This document shows positions 63,282 through 64,000 of a DNA stretch of 64,000 nucleotides, piece after piece; within the stretch, counting starts at the first letter, position 1; each line of letters begins with the position of its first letter. Position numbers and translations under genes: made by a program. Origin of the DNA: a virus; the IMG/VR virus record IMGVR_UViG_3300050821_013777, positions 57,544 to 121,543 of that record. One strand, given 5' to 3'. The notes under the pieces were generated by a model. The model ran no database searches and was not told where the DNA came from. It saw nothing but the letters and a program-made list of their open reading frames with translations.

Positions 63282-64000
63282 CGCCTGAACGCCTCTGCCG
63301 GCTTGTACACACCGTTGCTCACCTTCACCATGAGCCCGCGACCGATGAGCGCGCCTTTGTAGTTGCCGAACGTGCCGCTCTTGGCCATCGGCGCAGCTGC
63401 AGCCAGCTCGTCGTCGGTCGCGCCGTCGTTGCGGACCACGAAGTCGAGCATCGCGCAGATCTTCTCCGTCTTGATCTGGCGTTTCCAGAAGTCGAGCAGC
63501 TCCAGCCGATCAGTCGGAGGCAGCGCGACATCGATCGGGTACTCGCGACCCTTGTCAGTGAGCTGCACGTGATCGCTCTGTACAGTGATGTAGCCATTGT
63601 TCTTGAGAAAGCCCTTGCGGTTGCCTGTAGTACCACTGTTGGGAGCCACACCCGCGAGGATGGCGACTGTGTGGAATGGCATCGAGCTGAGGCCCATCGC
63701 CTCACCCTGGCGCAAAGCCCCGAGCATCTTCTGACACTTCTCGGGCATGGGAGATGTGCCAGCGGCGTTGACAGTATCGTGCCCGTCGTTGCCTCTGTAC
63801 CCTGCATCCGACGGGTTAACGAACGTACTGCGATGGCCATCCGCCGCACGTCGCCCGGCTGCCTCGGCGCGAATCTGCTTCGGTGGACGAGGCGCAGCGT
63901 TGAGCGGGTTCATCGGCTTCACGCTCGGCGCCGCTGCTGGCACACCACGAAGCTGTACGGCCTTTGTAAGCACGGAACGTACGTTGCCCAGCTCCGACAC
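63278..64000 (-). CDS. Hypothetical protein with tandem winged-helix-like parts, open at right edge
   Basis: At least 240 aa; the frame is open to the window edge, so the true start may be outside. N-terminal ~95 residues basic and Pro-rich, then two helical/winged units (PFHTVAILAGVAPNSGTTGN with GFLKNNGYITVQSDH; DELAAAAPMAKSGTFGNYKG with LIGRGLMVKVSNG) that look duplicated. DNA binding plausible. Confidence 0.55.
   Translation of the reverse strand: MSELGNVRSVLTKAVQLRGVPAAAPSVKPMNPLNAAPRPPKQIRAEAAGRRAADGHRSTFVNPSDAGYRGNDGHDTVNAAGTSPMPEKCQKMLGALRQGEAMGLSSMPFHTVAILAGVAPNSGTTGNRKGFLKNNGYITVQSDHVQLTDKGREYPIDVALPPTDRLELLDFWKRQIKTEKICAMLDFVVRNDGATDDELAAAAPMAKSGTFGNYKGALIGRGLMVKVSNGVYKPAEAFRR

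Noticed and set aside
1-64000. tRNA or rRNA genes
   Set aside because: No convincing cloverleaf or rRNA-like stretch was seen by eye; a covariance-model scan would be needed to exclude a tRNA.

Overview
The window reads as part of the genome of a large, GC-rich tailed bacteriophage (or closely related phage-like element). Genes are packed end to end, mostly on the minus strand, with stop/start overlaps of the ATGA, GTGA and TGATG kinds. There is a phage-type replication and nucleotide set, three collagen-like tail-fibre genes, phage lipoproteins and peptidoglycan-binding proteins, and many tiny genes. No rRNA, tRNA, terminase, capsid or integrase gene was recognised, so structural morphogenesis probably lies outside the window. 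Lipoproteins with lipobox signals, including a small Pro-rich one resembling an outer-membrane spanin, suggest but do not prove a Gram-negative host.

Layout. 1-1438: a partial HTH gene and small unknowns. 1491-5388 (plus): an amino-sugar pair (DegT/DnrJ aminotransferase and left-handed beta-helix N-acyltransferase), an inserted HNH-AP2 homing endonuclease with a Dam-type methylase, and two zinc-motif proteins. 5385-23197: fibre and surface-modification region, with an SGNH hydrolase, three collagen-like fibres (9131-15205 is about 2,000 aa), methyltransferase/glycosyltransferase fusions, a 2OG-oxygenase-like protein and a peptidoglycan-binding protein. 23308-25409 (plus): small membrane and unknown proteins. 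25406-30471 (minus): a cassette of about twenty very small, mostly basic proteins. 30482-53837 (minus): peptidoglycan-binding and His-rich proteins, intein-containing ThyX, a deoxyribosyltransferase-like protein, dTMP kinase, primase-polymerase, RecD-like helicase, a uracil-DNA glycosylase/exonuclease/DNA polymerase I fusion, a homing endonuclease, a PolB-like exonuclease, an SSB-like protein, a Sak4-like ATPase, a Cas4/RecB-like nuclease and an SNF2 helicase. 54038-56433 (plus): a DUF3987-like helicase, three tandem paralogues and a DnaA domain-IV-like protein. 64000-56378 (minus): small proteins, two lipoprotein/membrane partners and the CRISPR locus.

The most notable system is at 58332-61036. 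A mini-CRISPR array of 8 repeats and 7 spacers (58558-59109) directly follows a TnpB/Cas12-like gene (59097-60875) whose stop codon lies inside the first repeat. Two of the three RuvC acidic positions of the effector are changed (D to E at 247, E to R at 344), so it looks nuclease-dead. It carries a ~147-residue disordered tail whose coding DNA holds GC-rich hairpins and a weak anti-repeat match. No cas1, cas2 or cas4-type adaptation gene is adjacent. A translationally coupled 54-aa gene precedes the effector, and a 78-aa ORF begins inside the degenerate last repeat. The locus is best read as a phage-borne, TnpB-derived, RNA-guided DNA-binding system, possibly a regulator.

A second theme is a probable fibre-glycosylation cassette: collagen-like fibres rich in G-A-T triplets flanked by amino-sugar, glycosyltransferase, methyltransferase and oxygenase genes. 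A third is gene expression: several transcription units start at a TTGACA-like/TANNNT promoter lying only 5-9 nt from the start codon (leaderless), while inside operons the Shine-Dalgarno of the next gene is written in the Arg-rich tail of the previous protein. Gaps over 150 bp are few: 15206-15375 (promoter and hairpins), 53838-54037 (divergent promoter region) and the CRISPR array.
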